Origin: Dyadobacter sp.
GTDB taxonomy: Bacteria > Bacteroidota > Bacteroidia > Cytophagales > Spirosomataceae
Reading direction: 5' to 3'
Assembly: GCF_017744695.1 (NCBI RefSeq)
Contig: NZ_JAGIAS010000003.1
Coordinates: 62,001-126,000 of the forward strand
Length of the DNA stretch: 64,000 nucleotides
The notes under the pieces are model-generated. The model did not search any database and was not told the DNA's origin. It was given only the letters and a program-made list of their open reading frames with translations. Below are positions 1-8,843 of the stretch, piece by piece. The stretch's first letter is position 1, and every line of letters starts with the position of its first letter. The position numbers and the translations under genes are program-made.

Positions 1-1715
1 AATGCCGGATACTTCATACGCTCAGCCAGTTGTACTGACTGTCGCCAGGCATCTCCGCCCGCACCCGGCAACGGCACATTAGCCTTTCCGTCACTCAATA
101 TCACCAAAAACGGTTCCATACGATCACTTTTCGCCAAAGAGATGAGCATTTTCTCCGCCAGCTGCAATGCGTGCGGCAATGGCGTACGCCCTCCGGTCGG
201 CAACTTTTCCAAGGCCAGCTCGGCGAGTTCCGTACTCCGGGTTGGTTCGAGCAGTACTGTCGCTTCCACACCGCGAAAGGCTATTACCGCCACCATATTC
301 CGTTTCTGGTAAGCATCTTGCAGCAAATTCATCACACTGCCTTTCACCGCCTCCATTCGCTTACCCGCTGCCATTGAGCCCGAGGCATCTACCACGAAAA
401 CAACGAGGTGCCCCGTCCTGCCATTCCTGACTTTCTGATGCAGGTCCTGCCTGCCGATATGCAGTTGGTCAGGATCTCGTACCAGGGCATGTATAACGGT
501 ATCAGTCAGCGCAATATCGGTGGCAGCCTCATTCTTAACCGCCCTTACCTGCATGCCTTTCTCACTTTGCCTGGCCTTCGCAGACCGACCAGTAACCGAA
601 TCGGGTAAGGTAACAGCCTCCATATTCGGCAATTCTGGAATATCCATTCTAAAATCAACACCGGCGACAGTTTCGTTGTCTTTGGATTCACAATTTCCTT
701 CCCCGCATTCACCTTTTTTTTGGTCGTTCGCCGCGGTTTTCGAGTAACCGGAACGCTGTTCATTGCGCTGTTCGGCGCTGCCTTCCCCTGAGTTATCCTG
801 CCCATCGTCCACTGACTGACCGGTTTGCGGCGGCAATACCTTTTTGCCCTTTCGATGGGGCAAAACCAATTCCACTCCCTCCCGTATGTCCTGCGGGGTT
901 ACCACTGTCCGCCCGTTCAATGCGGCGATGGTAATCGCTGTTTTGTACAAAACAATGTCGGCCCGCAGGCTGCTTACGTTCCATTCAATGCATAGCTGGC
1001 TGATCATTTGAAGCAATCCGTCCGGCATTTGCACAAGCGGGAGCAGATTTCTCGCCCTGCCTATTTCCAGTCTGACCATTTCCTGGCTACCGGTCCAATC
1101 ACTCACAAACGCAGTCGGATCGCTCTCATACGCGATCCTTCTTCGCACCACTTCTGTCCTCGCCTGCACGTCGGTTTGGGCTCCTACTTCCACCATCAAA
1201 CCGAAACGGTCCAAAAACTGCGGGCGCAGATTTCCTTCCTCGGGGTTCATCGTACCGATCAGCACAAACCGCGCCGGATGGCTCACCGACAATCCTTCCC
1301 GCTGAACCGTATTAACCCCCGACGCCGCAACATCCAGCAGCACATCCACCAGGTGATCGGCAAGGAGATTTACCTCGTCTATATACAAAATCCCCTCGTG
1401 CGCGCTCGCGAGCAGGCCGGGGAGCAACTTTTTAGTCTTATTGGAAAGAATCGCTTCGATATCCAGGCTACCCAGTACCCGATCCTCCGAAGCGCCCAAT
1501 GGCAAATCGACAAACGGTACCGGTTCACCTGTGTGTGCCAACGCGGGCATCACCTCCGCCAGTCCGCGTACGGCGGTACTTTTGGCAGTGCCTTTTTCAC
1601 CTTTGATCAGCACCCCGCCGATGCCCGGATTAATCGCACACAGCAGCAATGCCTTTTTCAGTTTCTCTTGCCCGACGATCGCGGAAAACGGGTATAAATT
1701 CATTTCAGTATTCAT
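1..1715 (-). CDS. Magnesium/cobalt-chelatase AAA-VWA fusion subunit (ChlI-ChlD type), partial
   Basis: The minus-strand frame is open from ATG at 1715 to the window edge (571 codons), so the C-terminus is missing. It encodes an AAA+ ATPase with Walker [10 protein letters not shown] at about residues 39-47 and Walker B ILYIDEVN at about 109-116. A low-complexity Gln/Glu/Lys linker follows at about 290-390, then a von Willebrand A domain with MIDAS motif DASGS near residue 440. This is the fused ChlI+ChlD architecture of metal-chelatase motor subunits. It starts 11 bp after cobN stops, so it most likely powers CobN-dependent cobalt insertion, replacing CobS and CobT. An alternative start at 1703 (MNLYPF) is possible. 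Family and domain calls are firm; the cobalt role rests on context. Confidence 0.9.
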   Translation of the reverse strand, partial: MNTEMNLYPFSAIVGQEKLKKALLLCAINPGIGGVLIKGEKGTAKSTAVRGLAEVMPALAHTGEPVPFVDLPLGASEDRVLGSLDIEAILSNKTKKLLPGLLASAHEGILYIDEVNLLADHLVDVLLDVAASGVNTVQREGLSVSHPARFVLIGTMNPEEGNLRPQFLDRFGLMVEVGAQTDVQARTEVVRRRIAYESDPTAFVSDWTGSQEMVRLEIGRARNLLPLVQMPDGLLQMISQLCIEWNVSSLRADIVLYKTAITIAALNGRTVVTPQDIREGVELVLPHRKGKKVLPPQTGQSVDDGQDNSGEGSAEQRNEQRSGYSKTAANDQKKGECGEGNCESKDNETVAGVDFRMDIPELPNMEAVTLPDSVTGRSAKARQSEKGMQVRAVKNEAATDIALTDTVIHALVRDPDQLHIGRQDLHQKVRNGRTGHLVVFVVDASGSMAAGKRMEAVKGSVMNLLQDAYQKRNMVAVIAFRGVEATVLLEPTRSTELAELALEKLPTGGRTPLPHALQLAEKMLISLAKSDRMEPFLVILSDGKANVPLPGAGGDAWRQSVQLAERMKYPA

Positions 1716-1726
1716 TTAACAGGGCA

Positions 1727-4700
1727 TTATTCGCTTCTGGATTCCAGCTGCGCTTCGCTTTTGAGATACAAATCCTTCAACCCTTCCAGCGCTTCGGCCG
1801 ATGGCTTTTCCCAAAGCCCCCGTTGCGCAGCTTCCAATAGCCGCTCGGCAATAGCGTGAAGTGCCCACGGGCTGTTTTCTTCGAAAAACTGCTGCATGGC
1901 AGCATCCAGTGCGTAAGTTTCCGCGACTTTCTCGTACATCCAGTCATCGACGACCCCGGCTGTGGCATCGTAGCCAAAGAGGTAATCGACGGTGGCGGTG
2001 AGCTCCAGCGCCCCTTTATAGCCATGCTTTTGAATGCTCTCGATCCACTTTGGATTCACGACGCGCGAGCGGAAAACGCGTAAAGTCTCTTCCTTTAAGT
2101 CCCTGACCACCGGCCGCGCAGGGTCCTGGGAATCTCCAAAATAATGCTTGGGCTGCTGGCCCGTCAGGTTACGGATCGTGGCAATCATCCCGCCGTGAAA
2201 TTGCAGATAATCGTCGCTATCGAACAGGTCGTGCTCGCGGTTGTCCTGGTTATGCAATGCCACTTCCACGCCCGCCAGCCGTCGGGTGAACTCTTTCCGG
2301 GCGTCAGTACCCTGCGCATTGCGCGAATAGGCGTAACCTCCCCAATTGATATACGCCTGTGCAAAGTCATCATCGGTTTGCCAGTTCTTTTCATTGATCA
2401 AAGGCAATATCCCGGCCCCGTAACTGCCCGGTGCGGCTCCGAAAATACGGTAGGCGGCCCGCTCCTCGGCCTGTTCAATGGATAGTGTATCGTCCTTTTG
2501 CAGTTCGGCCAGCTCTTTTAAATAATGTTTTTTTACAAAATTCTCCTCCAATGGCTCATCCGCGGCAATCACCATCTGTACCGCCTCGTCCATCAGTTCG
2601 ATCAGATGCGGAAATGCGTCCCTGAAAAAGCCGCTGATGCGTGTCGTCACATCGATCCGGGGGCGACCAAGTTCCGCCAACGCAATGATTTCCAACCCAT
2701 TGATCCGTCTGCTTTCGGCCTGCCAAACGGGCCGTACCCCCAGCAATGCCAGTACTTCGGCCACATCATCGCCGTGCGTACGCATGGCACTCGTGCCCCA
2801 GATACTGATGCCGACGCTTTCAGGATACCTCCCGGTTTCTTTCCAATGGCGGTCCAAAACCTCTTTGGCTAACTGCTGCCCCACTTCCCAGGCCGCTTTG
2901 GAAGGCAATACCCGTGGGTCGACGGCATAAAAATTCCTTCCCGTGGGCAGGATATGCGCCATCCCGCGTGTGGGCGCACCGCTCGGGCCCGCAGGCACAT
3001 AACCACCCGAAAGACCATGCAAAAGATTAGTGATTTCCTCATCCGTGCGGGCCAGATTCGCGACCAGCTCTTCCGATATGAAAGTCAATATCTTACGAAG
3101 CCCAGCCAACTCCGGCAAATGCGGATTACGCTCGATGGACTCAAATATGACCCGGTCAATCGCCTCACCGTCGAAGCTGTAATGTTCAAACAGCCTCACA
3201 ATATGCCCCGCCATTTCATCGAGTGCTTCCAGCGCATCGGCCGCAGTTACAATCGGCCGGCCGGCCCATGCCGCCAGGTTATCGGCCGGCACGGGTAATT
3301 TTTGTCCTTTTTGTTGATGAAGTGTCTCAATATTAAAACCATATGCATTTGCCAAAACTGCCTGCATTCCCGGCACGGGCCCATTCGGAAGCCGCGTAAG
3401 CGCTTGCAGCATATCCAGCAATGCATCGCCTTCGGGCATTTCACCCAGCGTATGCAATCCATTGCGGATTTGCGCGGCACCGAGCTCACATAAATAGCCG
3501 TCGATATCCTCGATCAAATGCGCGATATCTTTCCCATCCATTTCTGCGAGGCTAACCGGTACCCCTTCCGGCGTCATATCATCGTCCCAGTCATGTTTGT
3601 GGTCACCGTGATCGCGACTGAGCATGGCCGAAAGATCGGCATCAAGATTGGTTTGCTTGATCAGGTCCCAGATTTGCCGCTGCAACAATGGCAATTTGGA
3701 AGGATCCAGGCTTTCAACCTGGTAATACTCATCCACCAGCTGCGTGAGCTGCGCCAATTCACCGTAAGTGTCCGCCGAAGTCATCGGGGGTGTCAAATGA
3801 TCGACGATCACCGCATGTGCGCGTCGTTTCGCCTGCGAACCTTCGCCGGGATCGTTGATAATAAATGGGTAAAACAATGGCAAATCGGCCAGAAATGCAT
3901 CAGGAAAACAGTTTTCCGACAGCCCTATCCCCTTTCCGGGCAACCATTCCAATGTCCCGTGCTTGCCCACGTGCACAATGGCATCGGCGCCCCACCCGTC
4001 CCGCAGCCAGCGGTACAACGCGTAATAATGATGCGTAGGCGCCAAATCAGGCTGGTGATAAATCGCGTCGGGGTCCATACCATAACCACGCGGGGGCTGC
4101 AATGCCACAAATGCATTACCCAAATCGAGCCCGGCCAATGCAATATGGCCGTCATGCACGTAGGTTTCGCCGGGTGCCGCCCCCCATTGTTTCAGCATTT
4201 TCCGCCGGGCAGCTTCGGGCAACTCTTCAAACCAGCCCGCATATTGCGCAGCAGGAACGCTTGCCGCAGCCCTTGTAAGCTGGCCCGGTGTCAGGAAATC
4301 CTCGTCGTACGCGCACAGGTCAATCAACGCGTGAATCAGCCCCGTTCCGGTTTCAGGCAAGTCGGCAATCCGGTAACCTTCGGCCTGCATTGCCCGCAGA
4401 ATATTCAATAGCGACGCAGGGGCGTCCAAGCCTACCGCATTGCCGATCTGGGAAGCTTTTGTATTGGAATTGGTAAAAATGAATGCGACTTTTTTATCTG
4501 CATTCTTCAAATGTCTTAAACGTGCAAAGCGGATAGCCAAACCAGCAACACGATCGATCCGGTTATCCAAAGGTTCATACCCGCGTGCATCTTTCCCTTT
4601 TTCCTTAAATGAAACAGGCACAGTAATAATACGCCCGTCGAACTCCGGGATAGCGACATTCATCGCCGTATCGAGCGGATTAAGCCCTCGCGCCGAAGAT

Positions 4701-6007
4701 TCCCACGGCCCGCGGCCCATGCCGCTGGTGATCGCCTGCAAAACCGGCACATTCAAATCCAGCAATGCCCTGGAGGGACCGCTCCCCTGCCCCACCGGCT
4801 GAATATCCGTCATGGCGAACGAAATCGTATTAACCAGCACATCGATGCCGATTCCTGCATCCGTTTCAAAAAATTCGAATGCCAGCGGCTTTCCGGTGCC
4901 CGTATCGACCGATTTCAGCGACGAAGTAAAGACAGGCAGCACATTCACGCCTCGCTCTTCGAGTGCACGGATCATCGCATCCACGAAGTGGGTATTCCCG
5001 CTCAGCCAATGTGCCCTGTAAAAGGTAATGCCCACGGTCGCCAGGGCCGTATTATAGTGTTTCAACCAGTCCGATTTGTCCGCAAACTCGGGCAGATCGG
5101 GATGATAAATACCTTGTTCCGGCAAGTTTATTGGCGCTTCGGCCCCGAAACCGGTCATCAGCAGGTGATCCGAAAGGTAGCTTAGAAGTGAAATCAGGTT
5201 ACTATAACCACCAGCCTGCAAATAGGCCAGCGTCTCATGCAAAATGGCAGGGGAAACCGTCGATACCGCGGCGAATTCAGGGTTCAGCTCTCCTGTACCG
5301 CTCACTACAATCAGGTGCTGGCCCCGCTGCCCTGCCAGTTTTACCAACTCATTAAATCCGGGGATACTACTCAGCCGCCCGTGAATGCGGATGATGATCA
5401 CTTTTGCCTCCGCGATTTCGCGCTGCAACAACTGCTGCATCTGCTCCTCGCTTTTGATCGCCATCAGGCTGATACCCGTCGTTTTGGGAAAGTCATCCGG
5501 CAGGAACTGCATCGCACGGTCGAGTGTGAGCAGGTCAGTATCCGCATGCGTGAGGAAAACAATGCCGTCGGTTGGAACGGCTGTCTGCCCTGGTTCTGTC
5601 GAAGCCTCAGAGCCTTTCCAGGTATAAAATTGAAATACATATTCGGCCAGGTCCGAAGGCGGCACCAGATACCGGTCGGCTTTGACCATACTTTCGATAT
5701 AATCAAAAATCGCGATGATCTGCCATTCATAATTGATGGAATGGAACCACACCGAATGCCCGTCGAACAGTAGCGTCACCACATTCGCCAGCGTGCACGG
5801 GCCCAGGCAACCGCCTTTGGTCATATGCACCACGTTCCGCAGTTTCCGCCTCAGCCATTCGCTTTTATACAATTCCACGGGAATAGGCGCATACCCGCGA
5901 TCGACGCGCCCGCAACAGCAAGCATTGTAACAATAGGAAAGATGCCCGCGCCGCTGCACGAGGTTAATGGCCTTCCCGTCGGACCGGGTAACTCGCTGCC
6001 GTTTCAT
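1727..6007 (-). CDS. cobN: Cobaltochelatase large subunit CobN with N-terminal Fe-S/thioredoxin-like extension
   Basis: CobN is the large, tetrapyrrole-binding subunit that inserts cobalt into hydrogenobyrinate a,c-diamide, driven by an AAA partner. The 1426-aa protein has the family signatures [35 protein letters not shown] and DEYYQ in its middle, and a conserved C-terminal CobN/BchH region. It is longer than the usual ~1250-1300 aa. The first ~150 residues form an added domain with cysteines C26, C30, C31, C32, C67 and C71 (CYNACCC and CLGPC), resembling [2Fe-2S] thioredoxin-like ferredoxins. Its ATG overlaps the cobB stop by 4 bp (ATGA), implying translational coupling, and the chelatase motor gene follows. 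The CobN call is secure; metal binding by the extension is inferred from the cysteines. Confidence 0.95.
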   Translation of the reverse strand: MKRQRVTRSDGKAINLVQRRGHLSYCYNACCCGRVDRGYAPIPVELYKSEWLRRKLRNVVHMTKGGCLGPCTLANVVTLLFDGHSVWFHSINYEWQIIAIFDYIESMVKADRYLVPPSDLAEYVFQFYTWKGSEASTEPGQTAVPTDGIVFLTHADTDLLTLDRAMQFLPDDFPKTTGISLMAIKSEEQMQQLLQREIAEAKVIIIRIHGRLSSIPGFNELVKLAGQRGQHLIVVSGTGELNPEFAAVSTVSPAILHETLAYLQAGGYSNLISLLSYLSDHLLMTGFGAEAPINLPEQGIYHPDLPEFADKSDWLKHYNTALATVGITFYRAHWLSGNTHFVDAMIRALEERGVNVLPVFTSSLKSVDTGTGKPLAFEFFETDAGIGIDVLVNTISFAMTDIQPVGQGSGPSRALLDLNVPVLQAITSGMGRGPWESSARGLNPLDTAMNVAIPEFDGRIITVPVSFKEKGKDARGYEPLDNRIDRVAGLAIRFARLRHLKNADKKVAFIFTNSNTKASQIGNAVGLDAPASLLNILRAMQAEGYRIADLPETGTGLIHALIDLCAYDEDFLTPGQLTRAAASVPAAQYAGWFEELPEAARRKMLKQWGAAPGETYVHDGHIALAGLDLGNAFVALQPPRGYGMDPDAIYHQPDLAPTHHYYALYRWLRDGWGADAIVHVGKHGTLEWLPGKGIGLSENCFPDAFLADLPLFYPFIINDPGEGSQAKRRAHAVIVDHLTPPMTSADTYGELAQLTQLVDEYYQVESLDPSKLPLLQRQIWDLIKQTNLDADLSAMLSRDHGDHKHDWDDDMTPEGVPVSLAEMDGKDIAHLIEDIDGYLCELGAAQIRNGLHTLGEMPEGDALLDMLQALTRLPNGPVPGMQAVLANAYGFNIETLHQQKGQKLPVPADNLAAWAGRPIVTAADALEALDEMAGHIVRLFEHYSFDGEAIDRVIFESIERNPHLPELAGLRKILTFISEELVANLARTDEEITNLLHGLSGGYVPAGPSGAPTRGMAHILPTGRNFYAVDPRVLPSKAAWEVGQQLAKEVLDRHWKETGRYPESVGISIWGTSAMRTHGDDVAEVLALLGVRPVWQAESRRINGLEIIALAELGRPRIDVTTRISGFFRDAFPHLIELMDEAVQMVIAADEPLEENFVKKHYLKELAELQKDDTLSIEQAEERAAYRIFGAAPGSYGAGILPLINEKNWQTDDDFAQAYINWGGYAYSRNAQGTDARKEFTRRLAGVEVALHNQDNREHDLFDSDDYLQFHGGMIATIRNLTGQQPKHYFGDSQDPARPVVRDLKEETLRVFRSRVVNPKWIESIQKHGYKGALELTATVDYLFGYDATAGVVDDWMYEKVAETYALDAAMQQFFEENSPWALHAIAERLLEAAQRGLWEKPSAEALEGLKDLYLKSEAQLESRSE

Positions 6008-7395
6008 GGTTGGTTATCGGCTTTCGGCACTCGGCTTTCGGCCCATTTTAGGGTTTTGTTGATGAGGTGTTGAATGAATTCGGGCTTATCGGCCCAATAG
6101 AAATGAGCGTATGTCGCGAAGGTATTTTGTATTCTAAAAAGCTGCGTATCCACCGGAACACCTTTCGCATTGGCCATTTGTGCAAGCGGCGCTTGCACAA
6201 ATGGCTCCTTCAATGATGAGTAGTGGAATTCATGCCCTTTGACTTCCAATCCATCCCAATGCATAACCCGGTAACCAAGTGTCATTTTCGAATGCCGGAT
6301 GGTTGTCGACACATCGAGTCCACCAACCATTTTAAATGCATTGCCTTCTCCGTCCGTGAGCTCCTTTCCCAGGTACATCAGCCCGCCGCATTCCGCGTAA
6401 GTCAGTCCGCCATTCGCGCAATAGTTCCGGATGCTTTCCAGCATCGAGTGATTGTCCGACAGTTGCTTCGCGAACAACTCGGGATAACCGCCCGGCAGGT
6501 ACAGCATATCGGTCTCGGGCAATGCCGGATCATGCAAAGGACTGAACCATTGAATTTCTCCGAACGCACGTAAGCATTCTATATTCTGGTAGTACATGAA
6601 GGTAAATGCCTCGTCTTTCGCAATCGTAATGCGCAGATTCCGGGAATTATTCGTCAGATATGGCTGATTTTGCCGATTAAAAGCGCTCCCATTTTCGCCG
6701 TTGCAATGCACAGCAGTAAGTTTCAGTAACCTGTCCACATTCACCGTTCGCGGGATTATCTCCGCCAGCCTTTGGATAATCTGTTCATAATCGGTCTCGG
6801 CTGAAATATGCAGGCCCAGATGCCGGGATGGAATATGCAGCTCTTCATTTTTGGGCAAATACCCCAATGCTTCCACGCCTGCATCCTCACACGCATCCTG
6901 CAAAAACCGGTAGTGCGACTCAGTACTCACAAAATTGAATATGGCGCCCACCACGCGGATTCCCGGATAGAAATTCTTCAATCCGTAAATCAACGGCGCA
7001 GCCGAATACGCCATCGAGCGCGCATTGATCACCAGCACCACCGGGATATCCAGCAATGCAGCAATCTCCGCGCTACTGCCCTTCATTTTATCGGCCCCGT
7101 CGAAAAGCCCCATCACGCCCTCTGTCACGCTCACATCCGCGCACGACGCGTAATGTTCGTACACCTCGCACATATGCTCGGGCGAAGCCATGAAAGTATC
7201 CAGGTTCAGCCCCGGTCGACCGGCGGCCGTGGCATGGTGAATCGTATCGATATAATCCGGCCCGCATTTGAACGCCTGCACCCCAAGCCCCCGGTTCCGC
7301 AACGCACGCAGCAACCCCAGGGTCAAAGTAGTCTTGCCCGAATTGCTCGATGGAGCGGATATTAGGAAACTGGATTTTTGAACAGACATCTTCAA
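6004..7395 (-). CDS. cobB: Cobyrinate / hydrogenobyrinate a,c-diamide synthase (CobB/CbiA)
   Basis: This enzyme amidates the a and c carboxylates of (hydrogeno)cobyrinic acid using glutamine and ATP. The 463-aa protein has an N-terminal P-loop [11 protein letters not shown] near residue 13 and the CGPDYID and EGVMGLFDG motifs of the ATPase half. The C-terminal class I glutamine amidotransferase half has LPGGYPE and the nucleophile motif [10 protein letters not shown], with HEFHYS near the end. Full length is normal for the family. Because aerobic-type CobN follows with a 4-bp overlap, the hydrogenobyrinate (CobB) role is more likely than anaerobic CbiA. Transcription comes from a long leader holding a cobalamin riboswitch, so B12 probably represses it. 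ATG at 7389 is an alternative start. Confidence 0.93.
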   Translation of the reverse strand: MKMSVQKSSFLISAPSSNSGKTTLTLGLLRALRNRGLGVQAFKCGPDYIDTIHHATAAGRPGLNLDTFMASPEHMCEVYEHYASCADVSVTEGVMGLFDGADKMKGSSAEIAALLDIPVVLVINARSMAYSAAPLIYGLKNFYPGIRVVGAIFNFVSTESHYRFLQDACEDAGVEALGYLPKNEELHIPSRHLGLHISAETDYEQIIQRLAEIIPRTVNVDRLLKLTAVHCNGENGSAFNRQNQPYLTNNSRNLRITIAKDEAFTFMYYQNIECLRAFGEIQWFSPLHDPALPETDMLYLPGGYPELFAKQLSDNHSMLESIRNYCANGGLTYAECGGLMYLGKELTDGEGNAFKMVGGLDVSTTIRHSKMTLGYRVMHWDGLEVKGHEFHYSSLKEPFVQAPLAQMANAKGVPVDTQLFRIQNTFATYAHFYWADKPEFIQHLINKTLKWAESRVPKADNQP

Positions 7396-7565
7396 ACCGT
7401 CGGTGAATTGGAAATCCTGACAACTTCAAATGCGTCCGACAGTAAAGAGAAATATAGAAAGGCAACACCCGGCAGCGATGCTACCAGGCGATCGTCGGAC
7501 GCCGATGTGGCGAGAAACCGACGAATATCCAAACCAGACCCTGCTTCATACCGCGAAAGCATTGT

Positions 7566-7750
7566 CAACAAGGAAAGGACGGGTGCTCTGGCTCAGTTCA
7601 ATGATTGAATGACTGAATGATTGAATAGTAGATATTCAGTCATTCAGTCATTCGGTCATTCAATCATTAACCTTTACAGTTGCGCGACAGCTCGTGATTC
7701 TCACACGATTCCCCCTGGAATGCGTTGATACGCAATCCCTTTTCCTGTTG
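7566..7750 (-). promoter_or_regulatory. Cobalamin riboswitch in the cobB-cobN leader
   Basis: Read on the minus strand, the core contains GGGGGAATCGTGTGAGAATC, then CACGAGCTGTCGCGCAACTG followed by TAA, close to the conserved GGGAA-GGTG-AATCC-GCTG-CCCGCAACTGTAA of cobalamin riboswitches. A B12-box relative, GAGCCAGAGCACCCGTCC, lies at 7594-7577. A P1 helix can form between 7750-7738 and 7578-7566, with 12 of 13 positions pairing including one G-U. The peripheral arm between core and B12 box is a repeat hairpin (7600-7668). Downstream on the same strand, CGGGTG (7471-7466) complements the box CACCCG and could be an anti-box of the expression platform. About 170 nt of leader remain before cobB. 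Confidence 0.88.
7600..7668 (-). repeat. 8-nt tandem-repeat hairpin inserted in the minus-strand riboswitch
   Basis: On the minus strand the left arm (7668-7633, 36 nt) reads as units AATGATTG, AATGACCG, AATGACTG, AATGACTG and AATA. The right arm (7627-7600, 28 nt) is the complement of AATGATTG, AATGACTG, AATGATTG, AATA. The loop is 5 nt. The left arm therefore has one more 8-nt unit than the right, as expected from replication slippage. Confidence 0.9.
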
Positions 7751-7780
7751 GAGAAGTATGTTAAAGAACTTTTAATGGCG

Positions 7781-7788
7781 TAAAGTTA
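7781..7788 (-). promoter_or_regulatory. Possible -7 element of the cobB-cobN promoter
   Basis: The minus strand reads TAACTTTA, one mismatch from the Bacteroidota -7 consensus TAnnTTTG, about 30 nt upstream of the riboswitch P1 strand. No convincing -33 element was seen, so this is tentative. Confidence 0.3.
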
Positions 7789-7832
7789 GCGGTATTCGGC
7801 TATTTTTCTGGCTTATCTCCAACAAAAACACC

Positions 7833-7840
7833 TAGCTTTG
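7833..7840 (+). promoter_or_regulatory. -7 promoter element for the cobalt permease / TonB receptor operon
   Basis: TAGCTTTG is an exact match to the Bacteroidota -7 consensus TAnnTTTG. The expected start point falls within a few bases of 7843, where the 5' strand of riboswitch P1 begins, so the transcript would start almost exactly at the aptamer. A -33 element is not obvious. Confidence 0.55.
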
Positions 7841-7842
7841 CA

Positions 7843-8100
7843 TATTCATTGGTTCGCGCCCCTGGCGTGATTAAAAGGGAATCCGGTGTAAATCCGGAGC
7901 AGTTCCCGCTGCTGTAAGTTCACAAAACGATGTCCTGGCATTATGTCACTGGGATTGTAATGAGTGAATGTGCGAATGAGTGAATGAGTGAATGCTTTTT
8001 CTAATGACAAACATTCACTCATTCACTCATTGACGCATTCTCTCATTCCTCCGGGAAGGCGCCAGCGACTTGAACGAGCCAGAAGACCTGCCGTTGAATA
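7843..8100 (+). promoter_or_regulatory. Cobalamin riboswitch upstream of the cobalt permease gene
   Basis: The plus strand shows the core AGGGAATCCGGTGTAAATCC, GCAGTTCCCGCTGCTGTAAG, then GTCACTGGG and CCGGGAAGGCGCC flanking a long arm, and the B12 box GAGCCAGAAGACCTGCC ending at 8092. P1 can form from 7843-7852 and 8091-8100 (9 of 10 positions including a wobble). GGCAGGTT at 8139-8146 complements the box GACCTGCC at 8085-8092, with seven Watson-Crick pairs and one wobble, and could be the anti-box of the expression platform. It precedes the permease ATG at 8212. Confidence 0.93.
7959..8047 (+). repeat. 8-nt tandem-repeat hairpin inserted in the plus-strand riboswitch
   Basis: Left arm 7959-7994 reads AATGAGTG, AATGTGCG, AATGAGTG, AATGAGTG, AATG. 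The right arm 8012-8047 is its near-perfect complement (36-bp stem with three mismatches and one wobble) around a 17-nt loop. It sits between the CACTGG and CCGGGAAGGC segments, extending a peripheral stem of the aptamer. The unit differs from the AATGACTG unit of the opposite riboswitch, but period and position are alike. Confidence 0.9.
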
Positions 8101-8211
8101 ATCCGGTTTTGCTTTCGGGAAGAAAGGCAAGAGGAAATGGCAGGTTGCGTTGCAGCCGCGCTACTCTCTGCATTCTCCCATAAGTTAGGTCTTAATTTAT
8201 GCGGAAAACCA

Positions 8212-8841
8212 ATGATTCAGTATTTGCTTATCGACTCCCTGCTCCTGGGGGTACAACATTCCTTCGAACCCGATCATATGGCCGCGGTTTCGGTTCTTGC
8301 TACGGAAGAAAACAAAAGCCCTGCGCACCGATGGAAGCTCATCTGGCGATCGTCGCATTGGGCCCTGGGGCATTCATTAACGCTGATTTTATTCGCGGTG
8401 CTGGTGCTTTTGCTCAAATCTACGATGTCGCTGCATATTGCCGACCGGGTCGAACTGCTGGTCGGTCCGCTGATGGTCTGGCTGGGCATTCTGGCGATCC
8501 GGCGGAATTTCAAAACCCAGGCGCTAACGCCGCCGCCCGTTGAACGCAAGGTAAGCCGCTCATTCTGGGTGGGCATGGTGCATGGGCTCGCAGGCACAGG
8601 CGGGGCGTGTGCGGTAGCGCTTACGCTTGCCGCACGCGATGCGATGACGGCCGTCTGGATCATTGTACTGCAAAGCATCGGCATTATCCTCTCCATGTCG
8701 GCCTACGGCTATTTTTTCGCCTTTTCTGTCGGGCGTTTTGCGGAAAAGCGCGAACGTTTTCTGATGATCGTCAACTACCTGGTCGGTGCATTCTCGATCC
8801 TGATCGGGACGATAACACTCTTTGAATCACTTCAATTTTAA
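8212..8841 (+). CDS. Cobalt/nickel-type transporter (NicO/UreH-like), riboswitch controlled
   Basis: This 209-aa protein is a polytopic inner-membrane protein with about six hydrophobic segments. Near its N-terminus is GVQHSFEPDHMAAV, matching the H-x4-D-H metal signature of NiCoT/NicO-type permeases. A second motif, GMVHGLAGTGGA, lies mid-protein. The ATG at 8212 is preferred over an in-frame ATG at 8137, because the earlier start would lie in the riboswitch expression platform and add a non-hydrophobic leader. The TonB receptor gene begins 2 bp after the stop. Control by a cobalamin riboswitch makes cobalt the likely substrate; nickel or another ion cannot be excluded. Confidence 0.82.
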   Translation: MIQYLLIDSLLLGVQHSFEPDHMAAVSVLATEENKSPAHRWKLIWRSSHWALGHSLTLILFAVLVLLLKSTMSLHIADRVELLVGPLMVWLGILAIRRNFKTQALTPPPVERKVSRSFWVGMVHGLAGTGGACAVALTLAARDAMTAVWIIVLQSIGIILSMSAYGYFFAFSVGRFAEKRERFLMIVNYLVGAFSILIGTITLFESLQF

Positions 8842-8843
8842 CA

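Noticed and set aside
1008..1697. 229-aa plus-strand open frame
   Set aside because: It is antisense to the chelatase motor gene, has no family character and contains a shadow composition typical of GC-rich reverse frames.
3518..4411. 297-aa plus-strand open frame
   Set aside because: Antisense to cobN, whose conserved motifs cover the same bases.
7959..8047. Repeats that might look like a CRISPR array
   Set aside because: The unit is only 8 nt, there are no spacers, and the two halves are complementary arms of one hairpin inside a riboswitch.
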